This document shows, one piece after another, positions 1-13,400 of a stretch of DNA of 64,000 nucleotides. The stretch spans positions 12,589,822-12,653,821 of the forward strand of contig JAJLRJ010000013.1 of assembly GCA_024195265.1 (NCBI GenBank), read 5' to 3'. This stretch comes from Dendrophyllia cribrosa. Lineage: Eukaryota > Cnidaria > Anthozoa > Scleractinia > Dendrophylliidae. Within the stretch, counting starts at the first letter, position 1; each line of letters begins with the position of its first letter. A program made the position numbers and the translations under genes. The notes beneath the pieces were generated by a model. That model was given only the letters and a program-made list of their open reading frames with translations. It was not told where the DNA came from and ran no database searches.

Positions 1-9
1 TATAAAACT

Positions 10-101
10 ATTATAGCGCTCAAGCTTGCGTGATATCGCCTAATTTTAGCCGACGAGGCCGTAAGTATTAGGCGATATCACGCGCGCTTTCGCGCTATAA
101 T
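10..101. repeat. Palindromic hairpin repeat
   Basis: Two arms of about 35 bases (10-44 and 67-101) are near-perfect reverse complements, sharing a core around TGATATCGCCTA and outer ends around TTATAGCGC. It looks like a short fold-back MITE. No target duplication was resolved. Confidence 0.7.
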
Positions 102-652
102 GGTTAATTATCGACTGAGTTGACAACAACGATTTATTTTTCAAATAATAAAACAAAATATAGTAGAAACCCGATAAGGTAAGATGGCCACTGGTAATCT
201 CTTTACGAAGACCAAATTCCCCTAATTGGTGACGTGACCCTCTCACTCCCGTAATAAGACTTGGTTCTAATACAGTACCGGCGTGCCTGGAATATTATCT
301 CCGGTAGTTTGGCTTATTTATTCCCAGGAGTACGAAACGTTAGAAATCGAATGAAATTTGAGATAGATCGAGCTGCCGTTACGTTAGACTGTAAAACAGT
401 CGTAATTTTTAGGTTGGTCATAGGAACGCGCGCGTGCCTTGAGGGTATCGACGCTTAGAGCCTTTGAGAGCAAGCAGCGAAAAAAAGCCCCGACTTTTGC
501 AGTCTACATGTATTATTACGTTTATACTACAGGTTTATCAAAAAGCAAGCTCTCACAAGATTATTTTGTAGCAAGCTTACCAAAAGAAACGCTGATGGTA
601 GTGGGGATGATGACAATGACGACGAAAATGTCAACCGCAAATCCTCTATTAA

Positions 653-727
653 CCCCCCCCCCCCCCCCCCCCCCCCCGGGAGGCTTATTGATTTCAAGTG
701 CTTTTGGGGGGGGGGGGGGGGGGGGGG
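653..727. repeat. C25/G22 homopolymer inverted pair
   Basis: A run of 25 C (653-677) is followed 28 bases later by a run of 22 G (706-727). The two runs are complementary and could form a hairpin, G-quadruplex or i-motif. The flanks (GGAGGCTTATT and GAGGGCTTATTA) are similar to each other, so it looks like a duplicated unit of a mobile repeat. Exact run lengths may be assembly-dependent. Confidence 0.85.
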
Positions 728-1039
728 AGAGGGCTTATTACAATTTAGCGAAACACAAGCAGTTCACCACTCGTTGATTACCGTAATAATGATCATTTTT
801 AGTACAACTACCGGTTATATTTTCCCCAAAGATCGCGAGTAGTGTTTATGAATTCACGCCAGGACTGGAACGGTACAAATGTACCGGTTATACAGTCAGC
901 CGTTGTATTTTTGATTGTCTGGGACTGTTGTACTGAACGCTTCGTGTTTTGCATCCTTCCCACGATGCTCCGCGCACCCTGCGGATTCTGCATCATGTCA
1001 AACCCAGTGGACCAAAACATACAGAATACAATGTTGACA

Positions 1040-1045
1040 TTTATT
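1040..1045 (-). terminator. Candidate poly(A) signal of YTHDC1
   Basis: AATAAA on the minus strand, about 305 bases past the YTHDC1 stop codon. It is the nearest canonical hexamer I found downstream. The 3' UTR would then be about 0.3 kb. Confidence 0.4.
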
Positions 1046-1349
1046 TTCACTATTCCTTTCTCTCTGTGCATCCACAAAGACTGTCAACATACTACAAACA
1101 GATGAGGAAACAAATTAAGAAGACAGTTCAAACATTAGATTTGAGGAGAATATTCAGTTAGACAGGAAAAATTCTCATCTGTCTGTACCACTAAAAATTA
1201 ATACAAATTACTTCTTGTATAATATTCTAAACCATGTTTAGAAACATAAAAATTATGAGCCGAACGCGGTGGAACAGGATTGCGTTGCTGTGAATATATT
1301 ACAATGGTGTTTCTTTTATCATTTGTATTCTGGTTGAAGAGAGATGATG

Positions 1350-1442
1350 CTACCTCCGTCTGCTGCTGCGGTAACGACTGCTGCCTCGCTCTGACTGAGT
1401 TCTTCTTAGGAACTCGTCACAAGCTGCTGCATGAAGATCGAC
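1350..1442 (-). CDS. YTHDC1: YTHDC1 terminal exon (Arg/Ser-rich C-terminus)
   Basis: The acceptor AG at 1444-1443 follows a T-rich tract. The exon encodes 30 residues and a TAG stop at 1352-1350. It contains [11 protein letters not shown] and ends RYRSSRRR. Vertebrate YTHDC1, as I recall it, ends with a similar DFLRRTQ motif and Arg-rich tail, which fixes this exon as the last one. Confidence 0.85.
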   Translation of the reverse strand, partial: VDLHAAACDEFLRRTQSERGSSRYRSSRRR

Positions 1443-4400
1443 CTACCAACAAGATCAACAAACAATGTATTACAATCACTTCTATGAAAACTTTATTTGC
1501 ATTGACTTTCAACAGACATTTACACGTTTATTCATACACGATAGGTTTCAAAGCATAAAGCTACGACTACAAAACTAGTTTCGTCTATGTCTTCATCAGT
1601 TGGTCGCTATATTGGATTTGAATACAACTGAAAATAAACTGCACCAAGGTTTGAGACTAATCTTTGCCCTTGCTAGCTTTGCTTTGACTATAAAATACCA
1701 CAAAATTCCGAAAAAATCGTAGGAAACGAAAGTCACCTTTCTTGCAATTCCCAAAAATAACGGTTAAGAGGAATGCATGGAAATCTCTATTAAGCCACCC
1801 CTCTTAAGAAGCAATTTACCCCCCCCCCCCCCCCCCATCTCTTTTAAGCCACCCCATCCCACCCCCTTTAGAAAAAATACACTGTGTGTGAACTGAAGTA
1901 CAGTAATAAGTTCAGTTTGATAGATTGGGCAAATGCTTTACATGTAATCATGTATTACAAAACTGTAGGCATCGATCAGGATCAATTGTATGATGTAATA
2001 ATTATTGTAACATTAAAGTTTAATCCTGAGATTATGATGCTTAAATAAAGTTCATACCATAGACCCTATTCATAAATGGCGGCCGATTTATTTATTCTTT
2101 TATATTCATGCTAATCAGCCCAACTAGCCTCATTTTAAAGCAAAAATTCTTTTGAATTTTGCACATGCTAACGAGGCTAGTTGGGCTGATTAGCATGAAT
2201 ATAAAAGAATAATAAACCGGCCGCCATTTATGAATAGGGTCTATATTATAATTTATCCTGATAGTGTACATCACCCCCCCCCCCCCCCCCCCTCTAATAA
2301 GACACCCACTTTAGATGCCACAATAGTATTTCAATTTATTTTTTATTCATGATAATTTTTTGACAAGGTTACAATAAGTTCTGATAAAGCACAATAATCG
2401 AGCCTGCCATAAGGCCAGCTTTTTATATTACTCCATGTTCCTTGCCATATAGTGTCCTTTGACAGTGAATGCTTACCTTACATGTTGCTGACTATGATGA
2501 TTTTTGAAATTTTTTTTTTTTGGGGGGGGGGGGGGGGGCTTCCATCCTCAAACTCCCTGAAAGGGGGGGAATAGTAGCTATTGATGCCAAATACTTACAG
2601 ATCTATGATAGCTGCCTCCACTGCGTGAGCTGCTATGACCCATGTGTATCGGATAATATGATGGTAAATCCACTGCTCGGGAAGGAAAATGTGACTAGAA
2701 AAACACAATGAAAAAAGGTTAGTTCAAAGCAGGCTTGACACGAGAGAATAGTAGAGAAAAAATTTCTTCTGCCAGTAAAATAAAATAAGACAAATGAAAA
2801 AAAAATCCTACTCTTAATGGAGGAAGAGATGAAGAGTGACGTGAACGCTGGTATTCCCGCATGTAATCTGAATAGGACTGAAAAACAGACAGACTGTCAG
2901 TTGCTGGAACAGTAGTGTCTGGCTGATACACTGTATTTTCATGATAATTGCCAGGAGAAAGTAGATAGATATTAGATGGTTTATTTAGTCAATACTGTTA
3001 CAGCCGAAAGGTTGAATTGCATAAAAACTTTACAATAAAATTTATAATAACATTTAAAAATTAAAAATTATTTAAAATTGGTATCAAAATGTCAACATTA
3101 AAAAACTATTTAAAACTTTATAAAATTTATATAAAAAAAGAGACTAAAAAAGTGGATTTTTTTGGGGGGATTTCTTGATGGCCTGTCATGAAATCCAATT
3201 TGATGAACTGTAATCCACTTCTATCCTTGTAATTCTTCTATATAATTGTTAAATGTTAGCACTCTAAAAAGGCAGAATAAAAAAATACTCACGCCATGGA
3301 GAAGAGTTTCTCGTCGCACACCACCATAGCGCGATCTAAAAACAAAACACAAGCATTTGATACGGGAAATGACATAGAGCTATAAAGCTACATGTATTCT
3401 CAATTGAGTCTCGAAAGTAATTTCACAGTTACTTTGGTTTTGTTTTGCTTTGCTACGCTTTAAGATTGGCTAAAACATCTCGTGCCACTTTATCAACCAA
3501 TCAGAAGTAAAACCATTACTTGCACACCTTTTCCCGCGCTTGGCGGCGGCTACATGTATTTGCTTCAAGTTCTGATTGGTTCATTGCATTGTCTATGTCT
3601 GAACATTGCAATTGGCCAGAGTAATTATGTACTTGTTTTGATTAAAATTTCAACACTCAATTGCCCTATAAGCCTAAGGTTTAAACATCTTTTTAATCGG
3701 TCTTGAGGGGAGATAAATACAAGAATTTAATAAACAATGAGATGTCTGTCAATATTGTTCACGTACAGTGTTTTTCTCCCGCGCAGATTTCTATACTTTA
3801 TATTGTTTTTCACTCTGAAAACAATGCAAAATTAATGCATGAAAAACATGTTATTAAACAAGTTTTAAGTCCAATAAGGTTCAGCAAGGCACAAAAATAA
3901 ATTTGCATAAAAAGATCATTGCAAACAGGAGAAACTTGATGGAAGGAATGCAGTGAAAACTAAAAAAAGGACTGTACAGTATTCCCAAACGTGCAGTTCT
4001 CATAACACATTTGTAAAAAGAATAATTTGTAAGGAATAAAAGAAATTGTGTTAAATACCTGTCTTCATATCTGGGTAAAGGATCATGATGGTCCCGTGAA
4101 TGATGCCTTGAACCTGAAACTGAAGAATGGTTTCGATATATTATGTACTGCTTACTTGGTTTACACAAGAACCTTACAGAGCAACTGACAAAAACTGTCA
4201 ACGCCATAAGTATTCTGGAATATTTTATTGCGCTGCGACCAATCAGATTTCAGTTAACTAAAACCCAACCATTCTGTTGCACTTGTTGCATGTGGTGGCA
4301 AAGCGTTTGTATGCAATTTTCTGTTGCTGCAGCAAGTTTGACACTGTTCTACCTTTCTGAACAATTATTGTTAGAACAATTATTGTTCAGAAAGGTAGAA

Positions 4401-7400
4401 CAGTGCTGTAACGTTTCACTGCAATTTTTAATGCGGTTACAATTTTTTTCTGTTACAATTTCGTAGCAAGACAGGTTGCATTGCAGGTGTGTTACATTTG
4501 CCAATTTTTGTACAACTTGCATCACAGTTTTGTTGCAAGGCAAGTTCCACAAAGGGTGGGCAACAAGTGTGTGTTCTAGCTAAGAAAGACAGGGTGGGGC
4601 ACCAAGTTGTTTTCTCAAGCAAGTAAGTGCGAATTTATGTACATTTATACAAATTAATGCCATTTAAACAATTTGATGTAACTCTCAGCAAATGTTTGTA
4701 AATTTGTGACAATTTTAAGGCCATCAAATTATTGTAAAAATTTATGTAAATTTAAATTATTGTACGCAACTTCATGGCAATTTTATGGCAGGCAAACTCT
4801 GTCATTTTTGTTTACAGCCAAGCTAGAACATTCTACTCCTGCCCAGCTTTTTACCAGAGAAAACTATGATTGAACAAACTTCCTGAATTAACAATCAAGT
4901 AGCAAAAAAGATCTTTCACCTCTAGACAGTTGACAACATTATACAATAACTGAAGATAATGCAAATGCTCTGATTGGTCAATTGCCATTGACTATTGTAT
5001 TAATACTATACTATGATATTAAAGCAATATACCACACATTTGTAATGTTTATCAGTAGAATAAATCACTTGTAAGGTTGGAAAAACACTTGAAAGGCTTG
5101 TGAATCATTTCACTTTGGCTTGTGACTCACAATCTCTTCTTATGTTCTTCCAAAATTGAGCCAATAAACCATAGAAAGGTGTGGTATATTGAGCCAATAA
5201 ACCATAGAAAGGTGTGGTATATTGCTTAACTGGATGAGGTTGAGTATGATCACGAGTATTATCAAGGTTTGTGTTCGACTTCAGTAGATATAAACACAAA
5301 CCAAAGCTTTGATAATTCTCACTATCATGCAAAAACCGAATTCAATAATTCTTGTTCTCTTTGAGCTAATTAAGCAGGTGACTTGTGGCACACAGCAAGT
5401 CATCACTTCTGCAGTCAAAAATATAATGTCTGTAGACATAACGTAACAATTTGATGCCAGCATGAATTAATGGTAGCTGTGTGCTCTCAGTCAATTAGAA
5501 TAAAGACAATGAGCAAAATGTATAATAATAAGATGGGTTACAACCTAATTCATTGCTATGCCACCTTAAAACCCTGACAGCGAATGTGCAATACACTTTA
5601 CTCCCAGTAATCATATCTTGTGTGAGAGGAATAAACATTGTTTACATTATCATTACCGATCATATGATAACTACATAAATCTCAAGTTAAAAACTTTTTT
5701 CCCCAGAGCTGTCATTAGTACTAGCTGGCAGCAGCCTGGTTATTATGGCTGGCTGCTGGGGTGAAGATGACTGACAGCTAAAAGTATAAAAATGAATTAC
5801 GTACAACAACCATGGGAGGCTTAGTCTTGAGTTTATGACCAACTACCATAAACACCGGTGCATAAGCTGCAATCGTAGATAAGCCACACCCCTGAGTTTT
5901 GAAGCTCAAATTTTGGGGGAAAAAAGTTTTTTTTAAAATAAAAACGTAAGTCAGAGAATTGGCTCCACAAAACATGAGCTAGACTTTGCTTCTATCCATT
6001 GAATCGTGTATTTAAAAAAAACCACAGTTTCAGCACAGCTACGTTTGTTTTTAACACAGGTATTTTGACAATTTGAGGCTAAATTTTACAATTTATAAAC
6101 ACAACACTCACATTTGTGCATTACGTGTTCGATGCGGATTGTTCATTTTGATTTTTGGTCTGGGAGGCTCTCTGGCTGCACTGTAAGTCAGACCAGACTC
6201 ACTTTTCTACATCATCTAAAGTTAAAGTGCCTATCACCCCTAGAAAGTTATTTTCAGAATCAACTCTATGTACATTGAATAGTTAAATGGTAAAATATTT
6301 CTTGTTTTGAACGTTGCATTTGTGAGTTATAGAGATTTGAATTTATAAAATGCTAATTAGATGACGTCAACCTGGGAATTTGTCATTATTTCTACACCAA
6401 TTTACAATGCGCAGTTTATAGCTTGAGGATTATTAATTTGATAAATGCTAAAAATAAACTGTGGATAGTCAACTGATGCGTAAAAAATATTACTTGGAGG
6501 CGAAAACAAGTAGTTGTATAATAAATGATTCCTGGGTTGATGTCATCTAATTAGCATTTTGTAAATTCAAATCTCTATAACGCACAAACGCGACTTTCAA
6601 AACCAGAAATATTTTACCATCCAACTATTCAATGTCCATAGAGTTGATTCTGAAAATAACTTTCTAGGAGTGATAGGCAATTTAAAGGAATTTTGTTCCA
6701 TGTTATACACCTCTAAATAAAACCTTAATTTCAAGTCTCAAAAAGTCTGGGCAAAAAAGTGTGGCTTATACAACGGTGTTTATGGTATTTTCCTTGTGTA
6801 GCCGGAAACCTCAAAGCTTAATTACAGCTACATTTCTCTATATACACAGGGCTTGAAAAAAGTCCAGTCAGGTCGTCCAGGACAAGTAGATTTTTGTGGC
6901 AGGCAAGTTACTTTCCCCACTCACTTATACTGTAATAATAATAATAATCATAATAATAATAATTATCATAATATAACTTTATTTAATGAGGGTGGAGTAC
7001 ATTAATTACTGGTCACCCAGTAGTTTTCATAATGGCCCTCCCACAATAAAACTAATGAACCGTAATAAATAATTAATTAACTAAATAATCTACTAACATG
7101 GATTGGTTAACTACATATGAAACTAATAAGTTTTACAAGTCTTAAAATGATCAATAGAGGAATTCCTACTGAGATAATGCCAATGGCTAATGGCCAAGGA
7201 TACAGACAAGTCACCTGTGAACTAATCTCAAGTAACGATTTATAAACACTTGTCCGGGCAAGTAACACTTAAGACATGCTTGCCCAAAGGGCAAAGGGCA
7301 AGCTTAAATTTTTGTTTTTTTCTAGCCCTGGTACAGATTAATTTGCTGAGCAAGAAACACAGTTGTCTTCTGTTTATATGCGGTATTGTAGTAGATAATT

Positions 7401-10400
7401 TTGATTGCATGATTGGTAGCACTGACACACACTGTTCACAAAGTGATTGATGTAAGTGAATTGTAAATTTGCAGTAGACATCTTGACTTAAAAGGTCTCT
7501 TAACATACTTTGAAAATTTAGCGAAATAATGCATGAAGGGGGCATATTACCTCTGTGCTTTCTTTTCGATTTGCGCAGTTCATCAGAGTGCCTAGGACGA
7601 CGCCTAATAACAAAAACATCTTCAAATTAAATGCACATTCCACACCCTCATATCCTAACACACAGTGACAGATACAACCAATGAACTTCCCCAGGGATAG
7701 AAACCCTTAAGATTAATTATGATAACACACTGTAAAGCTACAAAACAGTGATTATAACCTGACAAGGTCTAAGCATGTTAGAAATTAAGTAAACTTTTAT
7801 GGAAGCACAGCCCTGTCACCTCCAGACAGCAATACCGCTTGCACTCCATGTTTGACTCTGATGTAAACTCACTGCAGAGTGGACTGACATCTCTGACAAT
7901 ATTGTCCTAGGTGACGTGCATGTAGATGTCTAGTCCTTTTCTTGAGTTCACCATAAACTCAATGACTAATCTTTCAAGTCCCAAGGATGTTTATATTCTG
8001 GAGTCTTAACCATCCAGCACAAGTGTTGTTGACATCTTATGCTTTAGTATAAAAACGTCACATGTGCATTGTGCACTCAAGCATTGAATAAAGCAATATG
8101 CACTGAAGGAATTACACTGATGAGGTCTGAGGTGTGCACAAAAGCATAAAGGACCCAAGCAAGCACAGTGCGTGGACTGCGACAACAAAAAACCTTAATG
8201 TTCAGTCACGTCCTGTTAGCACGGATCAAGCTACAATGTATGAGACAAAACGCTTAAACTGTCCCTTGATGCTTTCCTAGGAATCCAGTCCCCTATAAAT
8301 TCCTTCTTGTTGGACATTTATACATAATATCCTTGGATAAATTGACAACTGCACAAACTTCCGGACAGTAGAGGAAAGTGGTACAACATAAAAAATGATT
8401 AATGCCAACAATCTTTGCATTAATCACCAGGTTGAAAACATGCAAATGCTGCAAGAGAAATTTCTTGTGGAAAAAAGGAATTTCTTTGCAGGCAAACTTC
8501 AAAACAGTTTTGGAAAGCAATCATAATTTTGGTAGTTCATCAGCTTAATCAGTGGTCAAAAGGCCAGAGCTGTGGGTAAAATTTTCAGTCTGAAGGTATG
8601 TCCATTTTCAACATAAGATCTTGATATGCAACTGAAAAAGTCGTTTTTTCCATTGAGGAATTCCCTAATTCTTGAAAGTCCTAGGCTGTCGAATGGCCTA
8701 AAGTCCATTTGAGAGTGGACGCAATGCTTGATCACAACATTCCCACACATCCTAAAAAGCATAGCAAAATATAGGATAAATGTGAGAACAACACGCCAGA
8801 GGAGACAAGTAACAAATTAACTCCATCAGGATTGCTCAGTGAAGGGTAGAATGAACTTCCGCCGCGATTCCTGTTAGCTTATTTCCTTCTCCCCCGGTGG
8901 AGAATATGCCAGGCGAATCCTGTTACTTAAGAAAATAGACAGAGACAACCCGCGATTCTCTGTCTGCTACAAAACAATGATGGATTGTGATCCTTTACGT
9001 TGTAAGCGACAATCACACATCTCTGTGAAGCGCTGCAAAGGGTAATTCATGCACAGTCAGTCAGCTATGGGCTTTAAGTGACTTGTATCCACCAGCAGGC
9101 TATGATGATGAGTGGTGCTAACCTAGATGTATCCCTTTCTTTCCTGTGTCGTCGTTCTGATGAGTGGTGCGAGGTGCTGATGTCTACTGTCTCGTCTTCA
9201 GGGAACAGTCGGCACAGAGCTTCACCCACTGCTGGCTCCACTTCCTAAATTCCAAAAAGACACCACGATCAAACATTGCACTTTTACTGATAAAGAGGAA
9301 GATGCTAACTTTACTTTTGTCATGAAAGTAATTGAATAGACTAATACATGTATTCAGGGAGTCAATTTTCTTTGTCCCCTGCTTGTGGCATGCTGAACAC
9401 ATTCCATTACTAACAACACTTTTATTGTGACAAACTGATTAAATTAAGTTTCCTAACCTTCTCCACATTCAAAATTGTAGCTTAGAGAAACCCATTGACT
9501 ATTCCCAGAATAATGCAGTATTTTGTCATGTGACAATAAATTTATAAAATGTTGTTTTTGCAGGTTATTTCCAGCAATTGGCAGCCACGTTAATTTTCTT
9601 GGAATCTGGCATCTGCATGGAAATAATGTTTCACATGGCAAAATATAGCACAATGTGGAGTATTCTGGCAGCCTTTTCAAGGGGCTTATCCAAGTCACCA
9701 TTATGAACAAGGACAAAGCTCCACGGACGAGGTTCACTGTAGTGGAAAATCGAATCAACATCATGGCACAGTCAGATATTGCAAAACAAGTAGCAACTGC
9801 TGTGATCTATGTACATGTAAAATGAAAATTATAATCAGTTTTTTTCAGTTATTGCAAATAGTAGTTTATTCTAATCTAATACTATAATTCACAATGGTTT
9901 CCCATCACTGTGAATGTAATGTGAAAAAAAATTAATCTTTTTTTTAGAATTACTGGGCCACGTTGTTCGAAAGCAGGGTTAAACTTACCTTCAGTTAGGC
10001 CTAACCGGAGGTTAAATTTCTTAACCACGGGTTTGTTAATCTGAGGTTGAAATGGCGTTGTTCAAAGCGCAGTTAGAGGTCCGGTTAGCTAACCTCGGGT
10101 TAAACGGTTAGTATCCCATAATACTCTTTAGAAGTTGTTTTGAAAAAGTTTGAAGCCGCTTCGCCCGATCCATTCAAAATGTTTCGAGTATAAAATAGTG
10201 AAATATTGTAGAATTTAAAGTTAACTCTATTTCTAGCCGAATAGTAGCTCTTCTGAGAAGAATTTTGAGAGGATTTCAAGGTCAAGCATCACAGGCAAGA
10301 AGAAAAAAAACGGCTCACGTTCACGGATTTGTATTCTTACGGCTAGAAGAAGCTGAACGTTTTGTGCATCTTTATTTTCAAACAACTTATAAATATTAAC

Positions 10401-13400
10401 TAGCGTTGTGGAGGTCATCTGCGTGAAAAAAACTCTAGACTGACATCTTGAAGGTTATTTAATTGGAGTCAAAAATGAAAAAGTAAGTGGAAAATTACTG
10501 GAATTAGTTTGATCTTGAGTTTATCATTTCAACAAGCCACTTGTCTGCTGTTTATTTCTCAAACTTACACGGTGGCGAAAGTTTTCTTGGATTCTCGGAT
10601 ATTATCCGAAAACATTTGTAAAAATGCAGTAGACTTGTATCATTTCAAAGAAAGGCGGATTAATAAAACATGCTTTTTTACTGAAGTATATTTTTACTTC
10701 GTTATTTCATAGAAAATTAGAATAAAAGGACACAATTCTTTTGTGGTTTAATATTGCAGTGCTTATACGATGGGATCTTCATAGATTTTTAAGAACCCGA
10801 TTTATCTCACAAAAGGTAGAAACTAAGCCAAGGGAGAACTGTCAAAGTTTCAATTTGACGACTGCACCGCTCGCTTGTCACTTTTCACCCCTGATTTTTC
10901 CACCACATCGTTTTTGATTAGTGATGAGTTCAGCGTTCGTTGGAGCCAATTTCACCATTATAATGTTCTTTTACAACCTGTCATATAAAAAGAAGGTTGT
11001 CACCCAGCTATAGTCAGGACATTATCATCTTCCATGAATTTATTGTTGTTTTTAAAAACGTTTCGTTGCCGTAAATCATAGAATGTTTGTCAAATTTAAC
11101 CCAAGGCTAGTTTTTTAACCCACCTAGCTAGAAGAGTTAAATTTAACCCGCTGTTTAACACGAGGTTACAGGGCGCGACAAAAGTGCTGTCCGATAATTT
11201 ACCGTTCGAGGAAAAGTAAGGATAATAAACTGCAAGCTGCCGTTTGCCATGTACGCGTAGAACACCATGCGTAATTTAATCTCTTGATACTCGCAAGCAA
11301 GTCACGTAATATAAAATGTGTTATTTTTGTAGTATCAAACTTCCAAAAGGGCTTGCAAGATATTTTACATTATACAAAGGTGAAAAACTTCGAATAAGAG
11401 TACTAGTTTCATTGATCAATCGATCATAACTTTCATAACCAGCGCAAAAATAAGGGGCTATACACATGATAACGGAATGAGTTTCATTCCGGAATGAGTT
11501 TCGTTCCAAAATGAAGTACGTACTGTATTCACATGACAAAATCAACCGGCTCAGCCTAAGGCGTTCTCGCTTGCGTGGTTTTCGCGCCAAATTAGAAAAC
11601 AAAGATGGCGCAAGTTTCGCGCAACGATACGCGTGCGTCACTCGCCCCAGACTACAAGGTTTGCAGTTTTCATCTTGGAACGAAGTTCGTTTTCAGTTTA
11701 CATGATACCAGAATGAAATGTCATACCTGAACGAGAATTTCATTCGGATTGAAAACCGGAGTGAACTCATTCCGGAATGACCTGTACAGGAACAAAATTT
11801 CATCTCGGTATCATGTAAACAGATACAGAGAAATATATGGAGATGGAATGAACTCGTTCCAGAATGAAAGTCATTCCGGTATCATGTGAATAGGCCCTAA
11901 GTTTTTCTCGTAATTTATAATTTATTCTGCAACATTCGCCGTCGGGAGCGAACACAGTTGGAGATTTTTTGCCTCTTGGTGTAATATTCATCCCTTGTTT
12001 AAATTTGTTTGTTTTTAATAATTAATTTACTTTTGGGCTACAATCTTGGACATTTCAAATGAAAAATTAATACCACCCCTCCCCCCAATTCAGTGATGGG
12101 AAAAATGGCGCGTTTTGGTTTTCGCGCGAATCCATCACTGAATCGGGGGGAGGGGAGGTGTTATTTCTCTTTTTATTCCGTCCGAGATTGTAGCTCTACA
12201 GAGCTCCGGGCTAGTAAACTAAAGTAGCAGCTTGCCCAAAGGGCAAGCTGATTTTTTCATTTTCATCCCACCCTGGTTTAGCCTTAACCTGTCTTTGAAC
12301 AACAGAATTAACCTGCGGCTAAAACTTAACCTCAGGTTAGAACGATTTAACCCGAGGTTAGGATTTAACCGGCTTTCGAACAACTGGGCCCTGATCATTA
12401 ATTTTAATCATTAGTTGTATTTAGTGGGCCCAATAAGCTATACAGCTTTATACTCTTGAAACGTAAATGAAGGTATTCATTCATTCATTCATTCATTCAT
12501 TCAATATGAAACATACAATCATATGGGACCACAACAGAATAACATTCAATGTTGGCTTGAGGTTTAAACTGACTGATGAGCAACAGTTGTGTTTAACTGA
12601 GATGTCCTAAGGATGGAAATCGACTGTACCAGTAAATAAACATTGTTCAAGGCTTTGGATTACCTGTCCATCTCTGCATATTTTGACTTCTTTGTTGTCA
12701 TTCCAGGGGTTCCTTAGATGCAAACACTTGCTGAACCACAGTTCCCTCCTGTTGAGAAGAACCATCAATCAACATCAATGTCAACAAAATAAATATTCTC
12801 AGTGCATAGAATCATAAGGCACTGAAATTTATTGAAATTTAAAATGTCATTATTTGCAACTTTTGTTAACCAGACTTATAAAGGTTAATAAATAATAAAC
12901 TAGTGTATCCAAAAGATAGTAATTACTGCGGTAAATTTGTTGTAAAAGTGCTGTTTTATTGTCTCGCTGGTATTACAGAATTTTATCTTTCGTTTTTTGA
13001 GGGGAAGCAAAGCAAATGTAAACGGGATGAATCAACAAAAACTCCAGCTGATATTAAGACTAATTTTGTTTTGTAATTCATGCATCAAGTTCTTGCAATA
13101 TATATAGAATATTGTTGAGCTAAGGACACATTCACCACGAGGTAGGTGTGAAAATTTAGGTTAATATTGACAGTGAGTATGTTGCATTACCAGCTAGCCG
13201 TATCATGTTTGCGTCTGCACGCCTCAGCTTAGTTAGTCTCATCGACCGCTGTTGGAGTGATTTCAAAATAAATTTGTCTTTTATTCCATACAATCTTCAA
13301 AAATCTTTGATATCCAACGGTCCTGTCGCCATGCCTCACAGTCCTCGCTCAACTCGCGGTAGTCTTTGACACTTGAGTTCTGATTTCGACTGGGACATGT

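Larger units (their letters stand above)
9955..12391. mobile_element. 2.4-kb inverted-repeat element without transposase
   Basis: The ends match as GGGCC.NGTTGTTCGAAAGC in opposite orientation, each followed by many GGTTAAA/TTTAACC repeats. No transposase-length ORF lies inside. Two smaller inverted-repeat elements (11454-11897 and 12072-12163) are nested in it. The family was not recognised. Confidence 0.65.

Noticed and set aside
439..777. Proline/glycine-rich ORF over the C25/G22 runs
   Set aside because: Poly-Pro and poly-Gly arise from homopolymers; no homology or splice context.
6112..6124. Alternative donor GTGAGT for YTHDC1 exon 12
   Set aside because: It looks stronger than GTAATG at 6124 but leaves two bases, which puts a stop in the next exon. 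The shorter exon keeps the frame and gives a basic segment as expected.
8556..8762. Minus-strand ORF between YTHDC1 exons 10 and 11
   Set aside because: Composition is unlike the Arg/Ser-rich neighbourhood, and no acceptor/donor pair keeps the phase of the flanking exons.
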